A stretch of 64,000 nt of DNA from Glandiceps talaboti (Eukaryota > Hemichordata > Enteropneusta > Spengelidae): assembly GCF_964340395.1 (NCBI RefSeq), contig NC_135566.1, positions 14,164,501-14,228,500 of the forward strand, read 5' to 3'. Positions 11,701 through 26,700 of the stretch are shown in pieces; positions within the stretch are counted from its first letter, which is position 1; each line of letters opens with the position of its first letter. The notes under the pieces are model-generated. The model made no database searches. It was not told the DNA's origin and saw only the letters and a list, made by a program, of their open reading frames with translations. The position numbers and the translations under genes were made by a program.

Positions 11701-14700
11701 ACATTTATAAATTATTGGTTCTCCTTCATGTACTGTTTCGACATACAGTGTTTAATCTCAGAAATGTCTGTACAAACTTGAGCTGCACAAAAATATGAAT
11801 ACAGCTTGAATAGCAAACAAACCAGGTCAAATCATATTGGTTTGACAAACGGTGCTGTAGATTTGTGGCTGATGGCATGCATCATGCAAACTGATCAAAC
11901 CTTTCTCGGTATGGCAAAGAAAATGAGTCACTTGAATCTGTGTCTATTTTGCAAAGAAACTACACAGTTCAGTGACTCTAATGATAGCTAAATTTTGTTG
12001 TTGTGAGTCAATATGAGAAAAACTGGGTTTTCTTATGAGTCACCATATAGTAAGAGATTAGGGGAGTGCTAAATTTTGGTACATCACAAGAAGGTGGCAC
12101 ATCAAATTGACTTAGAGGGCATACTGGTTCAGTCTACAAGACATTTACATAGTACACACAAATACGTTTCTAAATCTCAACAGTTAGATGCTAGCATATT
12201 GCAAACTTATCTTGGTTGCAGTGTTGTCATTTATGCTGACAGAGAGAGCAGTAACCATGGTAACTAGCTCATTTCTTACCCTCTTTTGAGTATTAATTCT
12301 AATATCTTCTATTTCTTCTTCCTTTGAATCAACATCCTTCTGGTGATCCTGCTTAATGTTCTGCATCTGCATTTCTAATCTTAACTTGGCCTGAAGAAAA
12401 AAAAGAGAGAAAAAAGTCAGGTCAAATTTTTTCATCATATTATTAGGGAAAGGTAATCAAAGCAAATGAGACAACAAAATACTAACTTTTGAAACTCATA
12501 TCATAAAAATCTTGGCACAGATTAACAATTTCCCTTATAGAGGTAATGTCTCCCACAAGTGGTCATAAATGATGATTCTTTTGTTTTTATATGACATTTT
12601 TTACAAGTGGCCATTATCTCTTTTGTTTTTATAGAATAATCAGCACGTAACAACTAATTGTGATTCTGCTGTTTTTACATCAAAATTTCTTCATGTGGGC
12701 AATAACCTGTGATTTCTGTGCATTTGTACAAATCACACCATGTGGCCAGTATATAAAATTCTTTTGTTTTTAATCATAAAATTACATCCAATCATATACA
12801 AATGGTTGTTGACTAGATACCTGTTCTAACATTTGCACAGTCCCAGCCTGGTCATCTAATTCCTCTTCTTGATCCCTAACTTTAGCTTCTAATTCTCTCC
12901 TAGCTCTCTTCAGATCTAGAATTTCATTTTCATCCTTGCCACCACGTGATGAGAGATCTCGTAACTCTGCCTGTAGAGTTTCAACCTTGTCTTCAAGTTG
13001 ATACACTTCACCCTTTTTGTCCTGAAATGTGGAGTACAGCCATTAGTATCATCTCATACCACATACAAGCCAGATTGTACACACTCACACAGAAAATACA
13101 GGATTTATAACCTGGTCATTCTACATCACAACAACATGTATCTATCTCATTGGTTCTGTGGTGCTTGAAATAGGAGTCGAAACATCAAGTATTGCTGTTA
13201 TTTTTCTTTGTCAATCAAAATTTTGACAAATCAAAATGATGTGTCTACCTAACATGGTTTTCAATACAAAACAAAAATTAATGTTTCTCCCCCCCCCCCC
13301 ACCTCCAATCCTATCCCCCCACCCGCCACTCCTTACTGCTGTCCTATCCATCTGATCAATAATCAATCACCTTTCCATCAAAACCATAATCTAGTCTGAC
13401 AATTGACCAATAAACCAACCAACAAACAAACAAACAAACAAACACAGTAATTAGTCAACAAATCAAGCCAGCAAAATGTCACACATGACACCCTCTCACA
13501 ATACACAATATCGTAGCAGTACACACAGAAGATATACTTACATCAAATAGACTTCTAAGTTGGTACACTTCAACCTCAGTTTGTTCTTTTTCTCTCTGCA
13601 ACTTCTCCTTGGCAGCCCTCTCAATTTTCACATCCTCAAGGGCCCTGGTTAGCTCAGCATCAAACCTGTAACAACAAATATATGGTTTGGTCAGCAAACA
13701 CAAAATATCATATCATTCTTTACCTAAAGACTTGTTAGCTTCCTGACTAATTTCAAAAGGGCATTATGGGGCAAGTGTCCAACAAAAAAGTCTGTTCTTG
13801 CCAACAACACAACAGAAATCAAGTTTATGTTTCTAGGGAGACTCATCCTATTCCTGCAAAAATGTTCAGGTTACATACATATTTATTTATTTGCCAGAAG
13901 TTGAAAAGAAAAGAAAATTGTCATATCAAGTGAGGAAATGGAATTAGTTAAGTAAATACATTGGCAATCAGGGCTCGAAATTAACGGTAGCCCCGTGTCA
14001 TTTGGCTACCAAATGTTGACACGGGGCTACTACTTTTCGTATTTGGTAGCCCACTTGGGCTACCGACGTAAACAGTAAGCTGACATGTCAGGCCTTCGTC
14101 GTGTCGCTAATATAACCAACACAATACGTTCCCGCTGAACGAACTGTCTTGCTTGTTCAACTGTGAACGAACTGTCTTGCTTGTTCAACTGCAGGACGCG
14201 ATGTGTTTGACGTCTACATCGCTACATATTATTCTCTCATGAATATTTATATTTGACAACGATGTTATGACGTCACACCCTGGACGCACCATGTGCTGCG
14301 ATGTCAGCTAATTCAGATACTTCCGGGGTACATTTCGTGATAACAATTCCGCAAACATTGATGAAAAAACATTCGTTTTAATTCGTGAAGCACTTCCTTA
14401 CGTTGTTAGTACTTGACACGAAGTTGTTGGTTACTGACAGCAGGACCCGTTCACCCATTTTCGGTACGATGTCAATTTTGTCATTTCCGTAATGCTCGGC
14501 TCGAGTGGTGATGGAATCATAGCCGAAGTCGATGCATTCATTTACATTTCGGATTTTAATGTAAAACATTTTAGGAAATGCATGGTTTCAAATGAACGAA
14601 TATACAGACTGGGAATTACGAAACTCAAATTTCATGCGACGACAATCAGTACGTAATAGATGAGGCTGATGGTATATGACATCGAAACACGGTCTTTTGA

Positions 14701-17700
14701 TGGACTGGTGTAAAATGGTCAAGCAGTCAAGTAGATGAATGGTCATGGTGTGTTCATAGTTTATGCCATATGAGTAATCATAGATACTTGAGACGTTTGT
14801 CCTATCATTACAACAGAAATTCGTAACTTTATTATCAACCATTTTTACATTGTTAAACAGACATTATAGTCCACATTCAGTGTTGGTAAACCACTGTTGT
14901 ATGATAACTATGTACACAAATATATGGGGCTACCAGTGAAGGTCATGGGGCTACTGACCTTTATGAATGGTAGCCCACAGGGGCTACCAGGGAGAAAAGT
15001 TAATTTCGAGCCCTGGCAATGAAAGGTAAATAAAAAATCACTTTAAACTCCTGGCTGGATAACAAAAATAGTTTGTTCAAACTAGTCAGGTTTGTGGCCC
15101 AAGAAAAACATCTAAAGTTATATATACATATAACATAAAAAAACCAAAAAACATATGCATGAAGTGTAATATCTTAATACAAATAAATACACCAGTTGAA
15201 TACATAGAAGGGGCGAGGTGTGCATTACTTGAAAGCAATATTTCTAGACTTACTTTCGTTGTTTTTTCTCAAGACCAGAATTCCTTGACTGCTGTGATTC
15301 TAAGTGTAATTTCATGTCTTGCAGTTCACTGTTGACTTTCTGGTGCTTACGTTTCTGATTTGTGAGAAGACGTTGTATTTCATCCATCTCCTCTAAGGCC
15401 TCAGCAAGCTGTAGACGAATGAGAGACAAAGTCATGACGGTGGTCAATAATTTGGTGTTAAATACAGCCTGCGTCATGTTAGTGTTGACTGGTTCTGTTT
15501 GACACAACCATACAGAAACCAGTAAGAAACTGGACATGCTACACTTTAAGATAGCAAGATTGACTGAGTACAGTTTCTTGCTACATTTTGTCTAAATGAA
15601 ATGAACTAACATACCACCATGCAGACATCAAAACACTGGCGCCAGCATGTCTGTGTCTAGCTGCAGTATCTTTAAACGGTTTCCTTAATTTAGACAAAAT
15701 GTAGCAAGAAATTGTAACCTTGCTATCTTAAAATGTAGAATGTGTAGTTTCTTAATATGTAAAAACGATACTGTGTGATCGTGCGCTTTCGTATAGAACG
15801 AACAATCGCGTCTTCATTTGCATATCATTTGCATGCAGGTATGCAATAATATTTCCGGTATTACACTGCAGCGCAAGTACCACTAGTGTGCACATGCACC
15901 GGTGCAAGTAATCTCTGGTACATATGCAATAATAAATACTACTCGGCATCAACACACTGCCTTACCTTCCTATCCACGACCTTTTTAGCTGAAGTATGTG
16001 TTTCTATCTCCTCTTCGTGCTCACTTTGTAATTTCTTCTTGATAAACTCCATCTCTCTCCTTACTCTCTCATACTTCTGTTTATAGATTGAGTCCGTTCC
16101 TATATCCACAGACCACACACAGAAAACAAAGTCAGAACTCCCACGATCTTACAAGTGCATACAAACTGATTAAAACAGTACCCAAAGTGCCTCTCCCAGA
16201 CAAAAAGCCAGCCATTTTTTTTTTGTATGATGTGTGCTTTGTGTACCTTTTAGTTTGCAGATTTTAGTCCAGATAACATGCAGGGAAACCAGACAACCAA
16301 TTTGGAAATGTACAACAAGAAATGAACACATTCTCAAATTAGAAAGCAGACTTTGGATGAGTACAATGTGATGGTAGGGAGGTTGAATGTGACTATCCAA
16401 GTAGGGCTCATTTCAATATTATGCACACAGGCAAAAACACTTCTCTTGAAATCAATCCCTACCTAAAATACTAGCTAAATAGTGGATGTTGATTTTAAAA
16501 AGGTCCTCTTCAAGTTGTACAATGGATTCAGTGTCATGGCAATAAAAATTGTGAGTTCGAGATTCACTGTTGCATGGTAGAAGGCTTAAAAGAGATTGCT
16601 GTGTTGTGCTGTTTTGTGCAAACTACGTAGTAATGTAGAGACTAGTGACAATCTGCCTATCATCTGCCAACATTCTTTGTTTCAGTCGTTTGATATGTTG
16701 CAGACTTTGAGTTTACTACTATTACACATCTATATTTGATGTACTTTTGCTGCCTATTAGTGTATCAAAGTGCTCAGTCATTAAATGTGTAATTCTGGTG
16801 CATGTCAATGTCATAAAGTGTTTAAAAACTTCTGTTGCACATCTGTGTAGTTATCAAAGTGTTCAATGTATCAAAGTGTTCAAGGTCAGAAAGTGTTCAT
16901 AAACTTCTATTGCACATCTGTGTACTGTTATCAAAGTGTTGAATGTATCAAATTGTTCAATGTATTACATGTAAAGTGTTTAGAAACTACTTGCAACATT
17001 TTTTCTGTACATCAATATTGTAGTAAAGTGTTCATAAACTTCTGTTGGACATCAGAGTACTGTTATCAAAGTGTTCAATGTATCGGGGTGTTTACAAACT
17101 ACATGCAAAATTCTTCTGTACATCAATGTATCAAAGTGTTCAGAAACTATATTTTAAAATCACTGCACATCAAGATTATAGTGTTAAGAAACTACATGCA
17201 AACTTCTGCTGTACGTGACTATATCAAAGTGCTCAATATTTAAAGTGTTGGAAGACTCCACATCAAAGTGTTTAAAATGTAAATAAACTACGACATCGAT
17301 ATATGTGCTTGTATTTCAAGTAATTGATTTTGACTGCATGCATAAATATTCACAAAACATGTGTGTGTAATACCCCCCTACTTGGATGTACTGATTTGCA
17401 TAACTCTGAAATCTAGATAAAGCAGAATGGATTTTGACCAGATCCCTGGAGAGATGAATGCTAGTAGGGGGGAGAGGATGGCATGGCAGCACAGCAGAAA
17501 GCAGTACGATGCTAAAGACTAAAAATCTAACGAGTTAGTCAGTAAAAAAAGCGTGGTCAAAGGTCAACCCTTGCCAACTACATAAACCCAAGACTAGTGG
17601 CGTCTACCTCTTTTTATCCTCAACAGCTGACGAGGTACTGGTTTGCCTGGATGAGAAGAATAGCAAGTTATAGACAAGAAAGGAAATAGGGCGGCAAGAA

Positions 17701-20700
17701 GTTTTATTTAGACTACAGTCTACAAGGTTACTGGAGGTAATCAGTAAGTGTTATTATCAAGATTAGGGTTAGGGGGGAGGGGAGGGGAGTGGGGGGGGGG
17801 GCCAAGAGAAATAACTGTTTATGTCACCAATGGATTAAACCATCGAGTTGATCTTTTTCCAAGATTTCTTTCCTGGTTGTTGATTTTGTTCTGTTTTGTT
17901 GTTTTCCCTGGAGTTTTGGTTCTTGTGACACATCTTTGTCATCAATGGAGTTTTTCTACCAGAAGTTCTAATAAAGATGTATTGACAGTGTGTCTTGTTC
18001 ATGGCCAGGGGAACTTAGTCTTTCAGTAGAATGGCTTTTGACATGGCCAAGGGAATTTACCCCATAAGTAGTTGTGTTTTTGACAAGTGTAGAGTAGAAG
18101 GACTGATTTGTTGACAGTAAACATGGCATCGTATTTGCTAGTTATTTGTAAAAAAAACAAAAGATTACATAGTTTGGCCACTAGGCGTGCTGTTCCCAAG
18201 CAGCTTCTGTATGCCAGCAGCTGGTTATTGGAAAAAAGAAAAGATTGTATAGTTTGACCACTAGGAGTGCTGGAACACTTGAAGAGAGTCCATTCTAAAG
18301 ATAATGGAGAAACTACTGAAAAGACCACATTTTGCCAGTATGTGGAATGGACAATGGAAAATGTCTCTTCCTCAACACAGTATCGGAAAGCAAAGATTCT
18401 TTTGCAGATTACAAAGATAAGGAAAGACTGGTATGTAATCACTATATTCACCTTATGCTTTGTTACACGGATTTGTCATTGTGGTAGTCTGTAAGGTACG
18501 CCGTGACGGGGCGCCCTCAAACATCAGGCAACCCCTAACAGTGAGAGGAGGCCAGTGAGGGCGAAACGTCACGATGTATCTTTCAGTCTATCATTGTGGG
18601 TACTCCTCATTAAGTTTGCTATTACAGTCTAGTACAGTAGTACCACTCATTTTAAACTAAATAGAATAGCAGCTAATACCACTGGGGATAAGCTACCATC
18701 CCTCGAGTCTCTTTTTAAACTCTGCACTACTAGGAAGTCAAAAAGTCTGTAAACAGTGACATTTATAATCATTTCAAAACACAGTTTTTATCCACCTGTC
18801 AAAGTAAAGATTTCACGAGATGATAGACAAAAGATAGAGAATAACATACCTCGGTTAGGCGAGAGAAAAAACGATTGTGTGTTTCCGATAACATGGCCTC
18901 AGAAAATAGCGTACGTAGGTCAGGGTTTTATTTTATTCTATTTTATCTTTTTAATTATTTTTAGTTTTGAAAAATATTGTTTCAACCCAAAATCTAAAAA
19001 AATTTGGTCAGAATACCCCTTCTGTGATACTTTGATAAAATATGTATGGACATCACTGGGGAAAGACAACAGATGTACATGAAGGTCAAAAGACAAAGAA
19101 TTTCTTATCTTTTTTGTTTTAGATGTTATTAAAAATGTTTAGGGTCGGACACTTAAAGTAGGGTCGGTCAGGTTATTGGAATCACACAATTGCCCTTATT
19201 CAAGATCCTGTTTGTCAGGTTAAGTGCCCACAATGCCAACTCTCTCATTCTGTAATATTCAGTATATTTCTATACAAATGACACCTATACATTGCGTGTG
19301 TCCACCCCTTGTTGATATAAGCTTCACACTGACAACAATAAAGTCTACCAATAAGTATTGAAGGAGACAATAGTATCAGATTGGATTTATATAACACTGT
19401 CTGGGTGCTTTGATAAGGTGACCTTTGTTGGTTTCTGAGCTGCAAACAATAGCTACTTACTGCATTGTTTTATGCCATCATGTCGCAGACAGTTCTAATG
19501 TTCAACAATAGCTATCTACTGCATTGTTTTATGTCATCAACTATACACAACAAACAGCTCAAATGTTGGCCAGACATTTTGTTGAAGTCATGCATTTATA
19601 GATGACAGCAAGTGAAAAAAAAAGATTGAAAAAATACAACTATGAGTTGTAAAAATATTTCTTTGATTCATCAATTACATTAAAATTATCAAAGGTATAT
19701 TTCTGAGAGATGGTATCGACACTAAAGTTTTGAATAACTTTTCATGGAATGTTGTAATATTTAAAGACTGCATATTTCTTAACTCTAAATATGAAATAGC
19801 TTTTTTATGAGTACTGTATTTATTTTGAGAAAACGACTAAGTTTCCTCGTTACTTCTACTTACCATCATCCTCATCACTGTCCATATCTCCATCAAAACT
19901 GGCAGCTCTCAGTCTACTCTCCATCACTTCCATCTCAAGTTTTTCAGTCTTTCTCTGGATGAGGCTATGGGAGCTCTGAAGGAAAGCAAAAATACATTTC
20001 ATGGTTTGAGTCACAGAAATACAAATATTTATTGTAATAATAATTTTATCAATCAAGATTTTACTAGTATGATCAACATGATCAAGAGTTCCAAATATAT
20101 CACAACTTCTAAGGTGAAGACATTGAACTTACAGAATACATTATAAATCTGATTATTGAAAAGAGAAAAGATTTTGTACTTTGGCCACTAGGGGTGCTAT
20201 TCAGCTGCAGATTTTGCCTGGAAATGTGAGCTCAGATCATGCAGAACTGTAGCATACTTTGACAATCAACCTTTCCCAATGTCTCATTACAAATGTTGAT
20301 ACAATTCCTGGTAATTAGTTTTGATTCTTCTGATTTTGATTGTCTATGTTTCAGCAACTCAAATGTTTGTTTACATCTATCTCATTGATTGTTTCTTGTA
20401 TTCCCTGAAATTTGATGTACATAATGAAAAGTTTAAACCTCATTTTCCCCAATCTAAGGTGCCCTTGAGATACTTGGCTGAGAATTGAGCAATCAGAATG
20501 AATATGGCATACTGACTGGGGAAGTACAACAGACATTGATTAACAATAGTTGCCGGTTCCAAGATGCAATGCGTGTCTCTCCATACAATGCCATGTATTG
20601 TGTACACACTGAGGGATATGCATGCAATACATAGGGGATGGTTGTCACCTGACCGTACCCTGGGTTCACCTGTAAAATCCTTCTTTTTCATTGATGGTGT

Positions 20701-23700
20701 TTAGTCTTTGTTCTATAAAGTCACTCACAAAGACATCAATATGTCTTTCCACTATTTCCTGATGAAAATGTTATTTCAAACATAATGAAGACAAAACAAG
20801 ACTAAATGAAACAACATATTGAAGCGACATCCTCTCGCCCAACACATCTTGGAATCGGAACGACAACAAAGATATCAACAACAAATCATATGTAATTGTT
20901 ACCTTGAGTTCCTTCAGTTCTTTCTCCAACCTCATCCTTTCAGCCGTCTCTGCTTCTAAAACTTCTGATGCATGTGTTGCTGTGCCATGTTCCTCCTGCA
21001 GGTCAGTGGTTAGTTCACCCAGCTGAACAGGACAAAATAGCACATTGTCACGTAACTAACTAGAGCTGTCAGCAGTCTGTCAACATTCTAATCTCCCTTC
21101 TTACATGGAGACAAGTAAGTGCTACTCATCAGAAAGGAGATCGACCCAAAACATAATAGTCTTGTACTGCTAGGGAACAGTAGAAAATCATGATTTTTGA
21201 TTATGTAACATGATGCAAGGTACACTTAATCTAGAAATCAAACCTGGCAGTTCATGTGTGCAAATCTGGGCATGAATATTATTGCATGATATTCATTGAG
21301 ATTAAGTTTATCAGAAGTGTGGTATCATATTTTTGATTCACCATATTTCTACGGATATCCTATAAATGCACAAGATCAATTTGATGTTTCTCAGAAATTG
21401 CAAGTAATTGTAGGTGATGTAAAATCATGAAATGACTCTCCAGAACTCATAGTTTATGAAAATGTCTCTATTTCCCAGAATGCTGTTCTCCTTTAAGTGT
21501 GGTAAAGTACTACATGTTAAGAAAGAACATAACAATACCTTGGTTTCCAAACGTTCATAGTTTGTCTTGTACTCATTTCGTTCCCTTTCTAGTTTCTGAA
21601 ATTTAGTTTTTAGTTGTTCCAGTTCTACCTGTAAATTGAAAACACAATATTACATTACAAATTGAGGAGAGGGATTGATGAAAATGATATTCCGGACTTT
21701 TGCTCTGGGCACTTCTTCTCATTCTTAGTAATACTGCGACAGTTTTCAGGAGACTACAGACAGTACAGCCCAGAGACTTGGCTATCTGACTTGACATACT
21801 GGCTTGACAGTATAGCCCAGAGACTTGGCTATCTGACTTGACAGTATAGCCCAGAGACTTGGCTATCTGACTTGACATACTGACTTGACAGTATAGCCCA
21901 GAGACTTGGCTATCTGACTTGACATACTGGCTTGACAGTATAGCCCAGAGACTTGGCTATCTGACTTGACATACTGACTTGACAGTATAGCCCAGAGACT
22001 TGGCTATCTGACTTGACATACTGGCTTGACAGTTTAACCCATAGACTTGGCTATCTGATTTGACATACTGGCTTGACAGTATAGCCCAGAGACTTGGCTA
22101 TCTGACTTGACATACTGGCTTGAGAGTTTAACCCAGAGACTTGGCTATCTGACTTGACATACTGGCTTGTCAGTAGAGCCCAGAGACTTGGCTATCTGAC
22201 TTGACATACTGGCTTGACAGTATAGCCCACAGACTTGGCTATCTGACTTGACATACTGGCTTGATAGTATAGCCCAGAGACTTGGCCGCCATGTCACCCC
22301 TTCCATTTTTTTTCCTTCGCCTTAATTTGCTCAGTCTTAAAAAAAACTTAGAGGAAACACTGTCCAAAATGTACAAATTGTACATGTATATAAGAATCCA
22401 CTTACATCTTTGATTCTCAGCTCTTCTTCAGTTCTATGGACATCTAGTAATGGTGTAACTTTAGTAAGGAGACGCCACCACGTCCAGTTACGTACTTGAA
22501 TATATTTACGTACATTTCGTTGTATACAGGTAATCGCTATTGTTTGTATCTAGACAAAAATACAAGCAAATAAATTTATGTACATTTCACTGTACAGGAT
22601 CTAGGAAATTGACAAGCATTTAAATTTATGTACATTTCACTGTACAGGATCTAGGAAATTGACAAGCATATAAATGTATGGACATTTCACTGTTAGGTAA
22701 TCATGCATTTAAACAAATACAAAAAGTACTTCAATGACCTTATGCAGAAGGATTGATGTTTTCAAAACAAACGAACAGCTTGTATACGGATTCATGCCGC
22801 AGAAAAGTAACAATGAACAGCGCCCTCTATGTCCAAAATAGTACAGCCTTTTGTTTATATCACTTGTTGACCATATCACAGCAAAACTGAAAACAATGGT
22901 TGTTCTAGGTGTTCTTTCAATCACTCCCCACACCAAGTCATTTGACAAATCTTCCAATATACAACTTGTCGAACTTGTTCGTTTTATTTATTTTTTTGTT
23001 TTCAGTTTTTTCTCTCTCAAAACTTTATACACATGCTTTCTATCTTACCTTCAAATGTTTGAGCTTCTTCCTACCCAGGAACCCTCTGCAGTAAGCTTGT
23101 AATCCAATTATTGCATCTGCTAAGCTTTCATCCCGGGCATCTTCTAACGGAGCCAGTGAACCTGACCTGAAAAACACCTGTTGACAAAGAAGAATGAAAG
23201 GTAAGAAATGTTTGTGAATCATAAAATACATAATCCTTCAGTGTGAAACATCAATGAAATTTAAATGAAATCATAACCTTCAAAGATTTCGTTTTGGGGA
23301 ATGTTATTTTCAACAAACTGGACTTGTTTGCTGTATCTCGTATTAATGATCAACCACTGAAACGATAGCGTCAAATGGAATGACTACTAATCGAATGAAA
23401 ACAAGACAAGATAACAACAATCGATCAGTAATCATCATAGCTAGCTGTTTTAAAATCAGACCTTGCAGTTAAACAGGTACACATTGCAGACGTTGCCATA
23501 TGAATTTTTCTTGAAACCATTCATATTGAGTTAATATTCAGAAGATACACAACAGCTTTGCCACTATACCACCACTTGGAACATTTGCTTTGGATGTCTT
23601 ACTACCGCACACGAGACACGTCTTATAAATGTTCCCCTGCCAGGAAGCAGAGATTAGCATTACTATCTATGTGACTATAGCTGTGGCATCATTCATATGA

Positions 23701-26700
23701 TATGTCATTTAATTACAGTCTCCGAGAGATCCCATTTCATACGTTGGTGTAAATTTCCCCTGTTGTTGTTGATTGAAACATAGGCAATACATATTTTCTG
23801 TAGTTCATCCTAAGATCATGACCGTTGGTTGCCATCTACCCCATACATTGGTCACATAGTCTGGCAAGCTTGCAATTATTTCAACCAGTATGAAGCAGTA
23901 ACAATACACAGTAGCTGTTTTCAGTTGCAGGAACTGATGAAAGCAGGTCAGAAAACAAGTTCAGGTCGTTGCATGCTACGCATTTGTTTCCGAGGCTAGA
24001 ATCATCATATCATGTATAACTTATGAACATTATATCCAATGTCGTTAGACATTATTAATTGAACAATGAGAGGAACTAAAACAGTCACAAATTTCCAAAT
24101 ATTATAGGTAAGGCGAAAAAAAATAATTATGTGTTTCCGATAACATGGCCTCAGAAAAAAGAGTAGGTAGGTCAGGATTTTATCTTATTTTTATTTTATG
24201 TTTTTCAATATTTTTTTTTAAAATATTGATTTGACCCAAAACCAAACAAAATGTCAGTCAGAATACCCATTCTCTCATAGTGATAGTTTTGATGAACTAT
24301 GTACAGACATCACTGGGGAAAGGAAACAGATGTGTGTATGAATGTCAAGAAGACAAAGAATTTCTTACCTTTTTGTTTTAAGTGTTTTAAAAAATGTTTA
24401 GGGTCAGTCTGACTCAACGGTTTATACTAGGGTCAGCCAAGTTATCGGAAACATACAATTTTTTTTTATTTTGCCTAATACAGCCCCTAAAACTTATTAA
24501 AATCATGGACTTTTTTTAATTGTATTCTTCAACTAAGTTGTGGTAAGTTAACCATGTGTAACATTCCAGCCACTTGTGAACATAAACAAGTTTATGTTAT
24601 TTGTAAGTTTATAGGTATGTGTTGTGATTTATGATGTACTTGTATGTATTGTGTATTCTAAATTTGGGTCGGAGTGGATACCAGGTTCCATGTCAATGAA
24701 CTTGAAGTATAATGAAGTTCTCTGGTAATCAGCCTTTGGGTTTTCTAAGATAAACTAAACCTATTATTCTTCAATGTGGTAGATTACACAAAGTGGGTGA
24801 TAGCAGTTCCTCTGTTGTGTGATTCTAATCCCCCTGTGATCAAGACAGTATAAACATTGGAAGTCCTAAAAAAGTACATTGCAAGTTCATGCATGGAACT
24901 GCAATGCCTCCCTACTGAGACTATAATTAAACCACAACATCCATTCAATAGCTTATCACTGATGCGACAATAGTTTTAGTTTGTGTCTATCTATCTTAGT
25001 AAACAGAAGACTCAATTTCCAGAGTAATATTTTCACAAGTATGTGTACCATACATACAACTAAGCAACTACATGTACACATCAGAGTATGCCTGGACACG
25101 TTTATTGTAAACAGTAAACTATAAACTACTGTGTTTTCTCTATTGTTGTTCAAAGACTGGATATATAGCTAGCAGCTGATTATGTACAAGTAGAATGCCC
25201 GGAGTAAGTATTTCACAACATATTTTTATATGCTTCACTTCCTGAAGCTGACATGTACCAGTCCACACATATAGTCACTACCCTTAAGTCATTACCCTAG
25301 TATAATCTACTGTCTGTAAAAACTGTCATAAAATGTTAACAACTGCTGGCATAACCTCTGCGTCTGAATCACTAGTGTCTACAGTAAACATGTACAGCAA
25401 CAACCTCATTACCTTATGGTTCATTCTCCTATTTTCATTGTAATGCATTGTTTATATAAGCCACCACCAAAGAACTGAAAGGTGTTCACCATGTACACAG
25501 TACGTACAGTGTGTTTAATAGGGACTCTACAGTATAAACATAGTATTCAGCGTATATGTATGCCGGTCTACATAACTGTCACTGTAGAGGAACAGTTGTA
25601 TGTAGTAGTAGCTTCAGCACACAACGTTCATGAATGGTTTTCTATTGTAAGGGGCGAGAAACACAAATATGGGATAGGTTGCCTATTGATCCACTAAATG
25701 AGAATTACTGACTGGTATTCATGCACATACAACATGTACATCTGCTAGACTTAGATATAAAACTAATACTAGTATTAGAGTGAGAGATCTTTGTAAAAAT
25801 GTAAGTGCTACACATTTTTGTACAGTGTTTTCTGTATATCTGATCTCGTCAACCTTTTTTATAAGAAATAGAAAGTTGAGATTCTCTGCTATTAAATATA
25901 GAGGAAGTTTTACTCGTATTGTGTAGTTTAGGACTATACAACTGCAGCCATGTAGCTAGATACTACATTAGACCCATCACAGATAGACTATTGAAACTTC
26001 AAATGACTTGCAGCATTCACTTGAATCTATGTATGATATGTACCATAACTTTGTGATGCTGAAAGCTATCTACTACAATGCCAATGCAATGAATATTTTG
26101 TCTGTACTACAAGCTAATGATATTAAGTGCAGATAATATGGTGTTTCTTTCTGTATAAATGGACAACACAGACACACACCAATTAAGTTGTCCTATAATA
26201 CCTATTACCGTTTAGTTTATGTCATTTTTGCTATCTCAAACACTTTGGCATACGATCTTGTTTTAATAGTATTCTCTTTTTGAAAGGCATTGAAACAGGG
26301 TCACCGTTTGTTAGCCCTCTTTTAACTTCTATGTACCCTCTCTAGATCTAAGCTACAACACTGTTTTTCAATTCATGTCAGTTGCCTCAAAGTGTATCGC
26401 CTACTGCCTTGTACCAGCTGGGGTACATTTTGTAAATGTATGCAAGGACGAAAAAATGCCCTGTAGTAAAGCATGGGTTGCTATCTTTAGGGTTAGTGGG
26501 ATACTTTTTTCTATAGTACCTGACTTGTCTACTTTGATGCAAGATGATGTCTTCAACATCAATTTTATACATGTATATAAGGGAATAAAAATGTCCTGTA
26601 GTAAAGTGTAGGTTGCTTACCCTTCCCCTCCCATTACTAACCCATCATATCAATGAAATTTTGAGAACTTAATGGGGATACTTATTCTGAACTGTGTTAA

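Larger units (their letters stand above)
16100..19863 (-). other. 3.8-kb MYO18 intron
   Basis: Contains a degenerate array (16730-17290), a G-rich stretch near 17768-17802, dispersed repeats (18157, 18239), a retroelement-tail-like segment (18515-18600) and a MITE (18855-19200). No gene recognised; the 142-codon minus-strand frame at 18023-18451 runs through repeats and lacks protein character. Confidence 0.75.

Noticed and set aside
16866-17243. 125-codon plus-strand open frame
   Set aside because: Lies entirely in a degenerate tandem array; the apparent repeats in the protein are the DNA repeat.
18023-18451. 142-codon minus-strand open frame, the longest in the window
   Set aside because: Runs across dispersed repeats, has no recognisable domain or flanking gene signals, and has Phe/Leu/Ser-rich composition typical of chance frames in AT-rich DNA.
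21603-21878. Open frame with repeated [13 protein letters not shown]-like words
   Set aside because: It is the 47-bp minisatellite read through, joined to exon antisense-free intron; not a repeat protein.
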